DNA of 64,000 nt, taken from Mytilisepta virgata (taxonomy: Eukaryota > Mollusca > Bivalvia > Mytilida > Mytilidae). Shown here piece by piece: positions 54,001-57,000 of the stretch. A program made the translations under genes and the position numbers. Numbering within the stretch: position 1 is the first letter of the stretch; each line of letters opens with the position of its first letter. The stretch lies in the NCBI GenBank assembly GCA_028015205.1, contig CM051508.1, positions 13,348,001 to 13,412,000 on the forward strand, written 5' to 3'. The notes below the pieces were generated by a model. The model did no database searches, was not told where the DNA came from, and worked only from the letters and a program-made list of their open reading frames with translations.

Positions 54001-57000
54001 TCAACTTACATTTTTTATCGTGTCAATATTATTATTGGTGTGATTTTGGCATTTTTTCTTCAATTTCTTAAAATTTGGGAAACAAAAGGACTTCCAACCA
54101 ACTATGTAACCTAATACAACAAGCCACAAACCAACAGTTTTTTTAATACACATGTAGTAAAAATAGAGATTTAATTTTTAAGGGAATACGATGTAATAAA
54201 GTTCCTCTACCTATTTTTGTCCCCCGCCGCAACGCGATGCGGGGGATATGGTAATGCCGGGTGTCCGTCCGTCCGTGCTTCTGTCTGTCCGTCCACCTTG
54301 TAAGCGCTCTAGCAAATTTATTTCTTGACCGATTTGGATAATATTTATACAGTAGCTTTAACTCAATGATACTTTAAGGGAGTTCGAAGATGAGTCATGT
54401 CGAAATATTTTTGTAGGAGTTATGCCCCTTAATAACTTAGAAAATTGACAAAATTTTCATGTAAGCGCTCTAGCAAATTTATTTCTTGACCGATTTGGAT
54501 AATATTTATACAGTAGCTTTAACTCAATGATACCTCAAGGGAGTTCGAAGATGAGTCATGTCGAAATATTTTTGTAGGAGTTATGCCCCTTAATAACTTA
54601 GAAAATTGACAAAATGTTCATCTAAGTGTTCTAGAAAATTTATATTCTCCTTGCATTGGAATAATATTTATACACTTGGACCTAAAGGGAGGTTTTATAC
54701 ATAAACTCCTATCGAAACTTATAAAATTGAAAAATACTGTCTTTAAGAGTTTGTTAGGCGGAATACTTTTGATCAAAGCATTTCTGTTTATTGAAAAGGA
54801 GTAAATGTACATTTGTATAAATTCTCAATACACATGGTAAAATAAGATTTCAACACTATACCCATATTGTATAAATGTCTTCATACCATTCATTAACTTG
54901 TAAAAAACTTTAGCAAAAACCACAAATTGTTTGTCCTTCTATTCTCTCTCTTTGAGAAAATTTTGTTATGTTTCACTTGTCCAAGGGTTTCTGATGCTCT
55001 AGCGGCGGGGGACTTCGGAACGCTGTTCGATTTTTTGCTAAAAATTTACCAGGTGGTCAATTTGTATGTATACTTTTCAAATACAGAAAGAAAAACATAC
55101 CTTCATGACTTAGTTTTGAAGATATTTGACACTGATTTTGATATATTTGAGCCAAAAACCCTAAACTTTTCATTTTTCAAGACAGTCACAAAAAAGTGTT
55201 TAAATTTTTAACGAAAAAAGATAACTTCACCGGTTTTTTTGTAAATATGTCTTACTCTATATAGACAATGTTTTCTGATAAATAATTGATGAAAAAGATT
55301 GATCAAGAAATTAGAAAATTATGCAGATTTAAGCCAAATAAGGAATATTGAAAATAATTTGGTAACTTCAGATGCATGTAGAAAAAAATCCTCTACTAAT
55401 TTTTTCTTTGAATTTTAGTATACATGTACTTTATCATAAAGAAATGAACTTCTGTTTGCAATGTGTTATTGTGGAGAAATTTGAGAAAAATCCCAAATTT
55501 TAGGACGGTATAAGAGTTTTACTTGGAGAATACCTTGATTTCACAAAATGTATCATTATCTCCCCTTGCTGCCGTATCGTATTCCCTTAGGGCTTTATTT
55601 GCTTTAGCTGACCACTGAAAATAACAAACCAGTACAGTCTACTAACTGCATTGCTAAAATTTTGTATTAGTTGCAGTGATAATGTTCCAGCATAGAGCTG
55701 ATTTATTCTATTTTATATTATTTATTTATTTGTTTTTTTGAAAATTAACATGGTAGATTTTTGCATTGTGTGTGACTTAAAATGTAATTTATCAAAAAAT
55801 GCTGTAAATGTATGGTGGAATCTCATATTGTGGTTGCACATGAGTTAATATTTAATATCGACTGTAAATGTTGATTTTGAGTACTGTTTCTTAATACTGC
55901 AAAACTGGGGAAGAAGTATCCTGTATTTTATTAAGAAACAGTCAGTAATTAACCTCTGAGCAGTAATCAAGTTTACTAGTAAATGTGATTTTCTGTCTTT
56001 TGCTTTGGTAATTTAGTGTTATTGGATGATGGAAAGGGAGGGAAGGGGCTTTTACTAAATTTCTACTCAGTACCTTGACTAAGGGTAAATGATTTACAAA
56101 TGTTTTAAAGACTTTTGTTAGTTCTTTCCCTATTTGCCTTAATCATATTTACTATGGGAGATAACTTAAATTATTATCTCCCTTGAGTAACTTTGTACAG
56201 GGGAGATAATCGATTTTAATATCTTTTTATGTTGTCAGTTTGTTGTTTTGTTGTTTGAAAATAATTGATTTTTTTAATTTCATTATTTCATTGGTTGTTT
56301 TTTGTTGACTTTCTTATGCAGAAAAAGATCTGAAGCTTTGCTTTTTGTTCATTGATTTCTGAGCTTTTTCTAATCATATATTTTCATTTTCTGTTCATGA
56401 AATGTTAACTGATGATTTGATTTTATAAACTTAAATATACTTTAATATGCACAGCTTGAAATTTTTTTAGTAACAGTCAAAATATGGCACATGTAATATT
56501 TAGAATTAGAGGTAGATTTATGTCATAGATTTGTACCAGGTCTTATTGATGTTGTAATTTGTTCCTGCTGTGAAATGGCTGTGATATGGCCTACATGGCA
56601 TTTAACACAATGAATCAACATTATAACATTAATTTATATCTATAAATTTGTGAGTTCGAATCTCACCGGTGGCGGGGTAGGTTTGACTCCGATCTTAATT
56701 GACAAGGATTGCCAATTTTCTTCCCGAAGGTCGTGGTACTCGTCCGGTTCTCTGACTTCCTCCACCAATAAAAAGTGGCTGCTGCAAAATAGCCAAAATG
56801 TGCTGAAAACGGCGTAAAACCACAACTAAATAAACAAACTTATAACGAAGTGAAGATAAATCCGGCCCTATTGCTATTTAACAATGTATATTTTTAGGCT
56901 TATTACAATTTTCTTGTAATGAAATTAGGCTTATAATGAAGTGGAGATAAATCCCTGGTCCTATTGCTATTTAAACAGTGTATTTTTGTAGGCTAATTAC

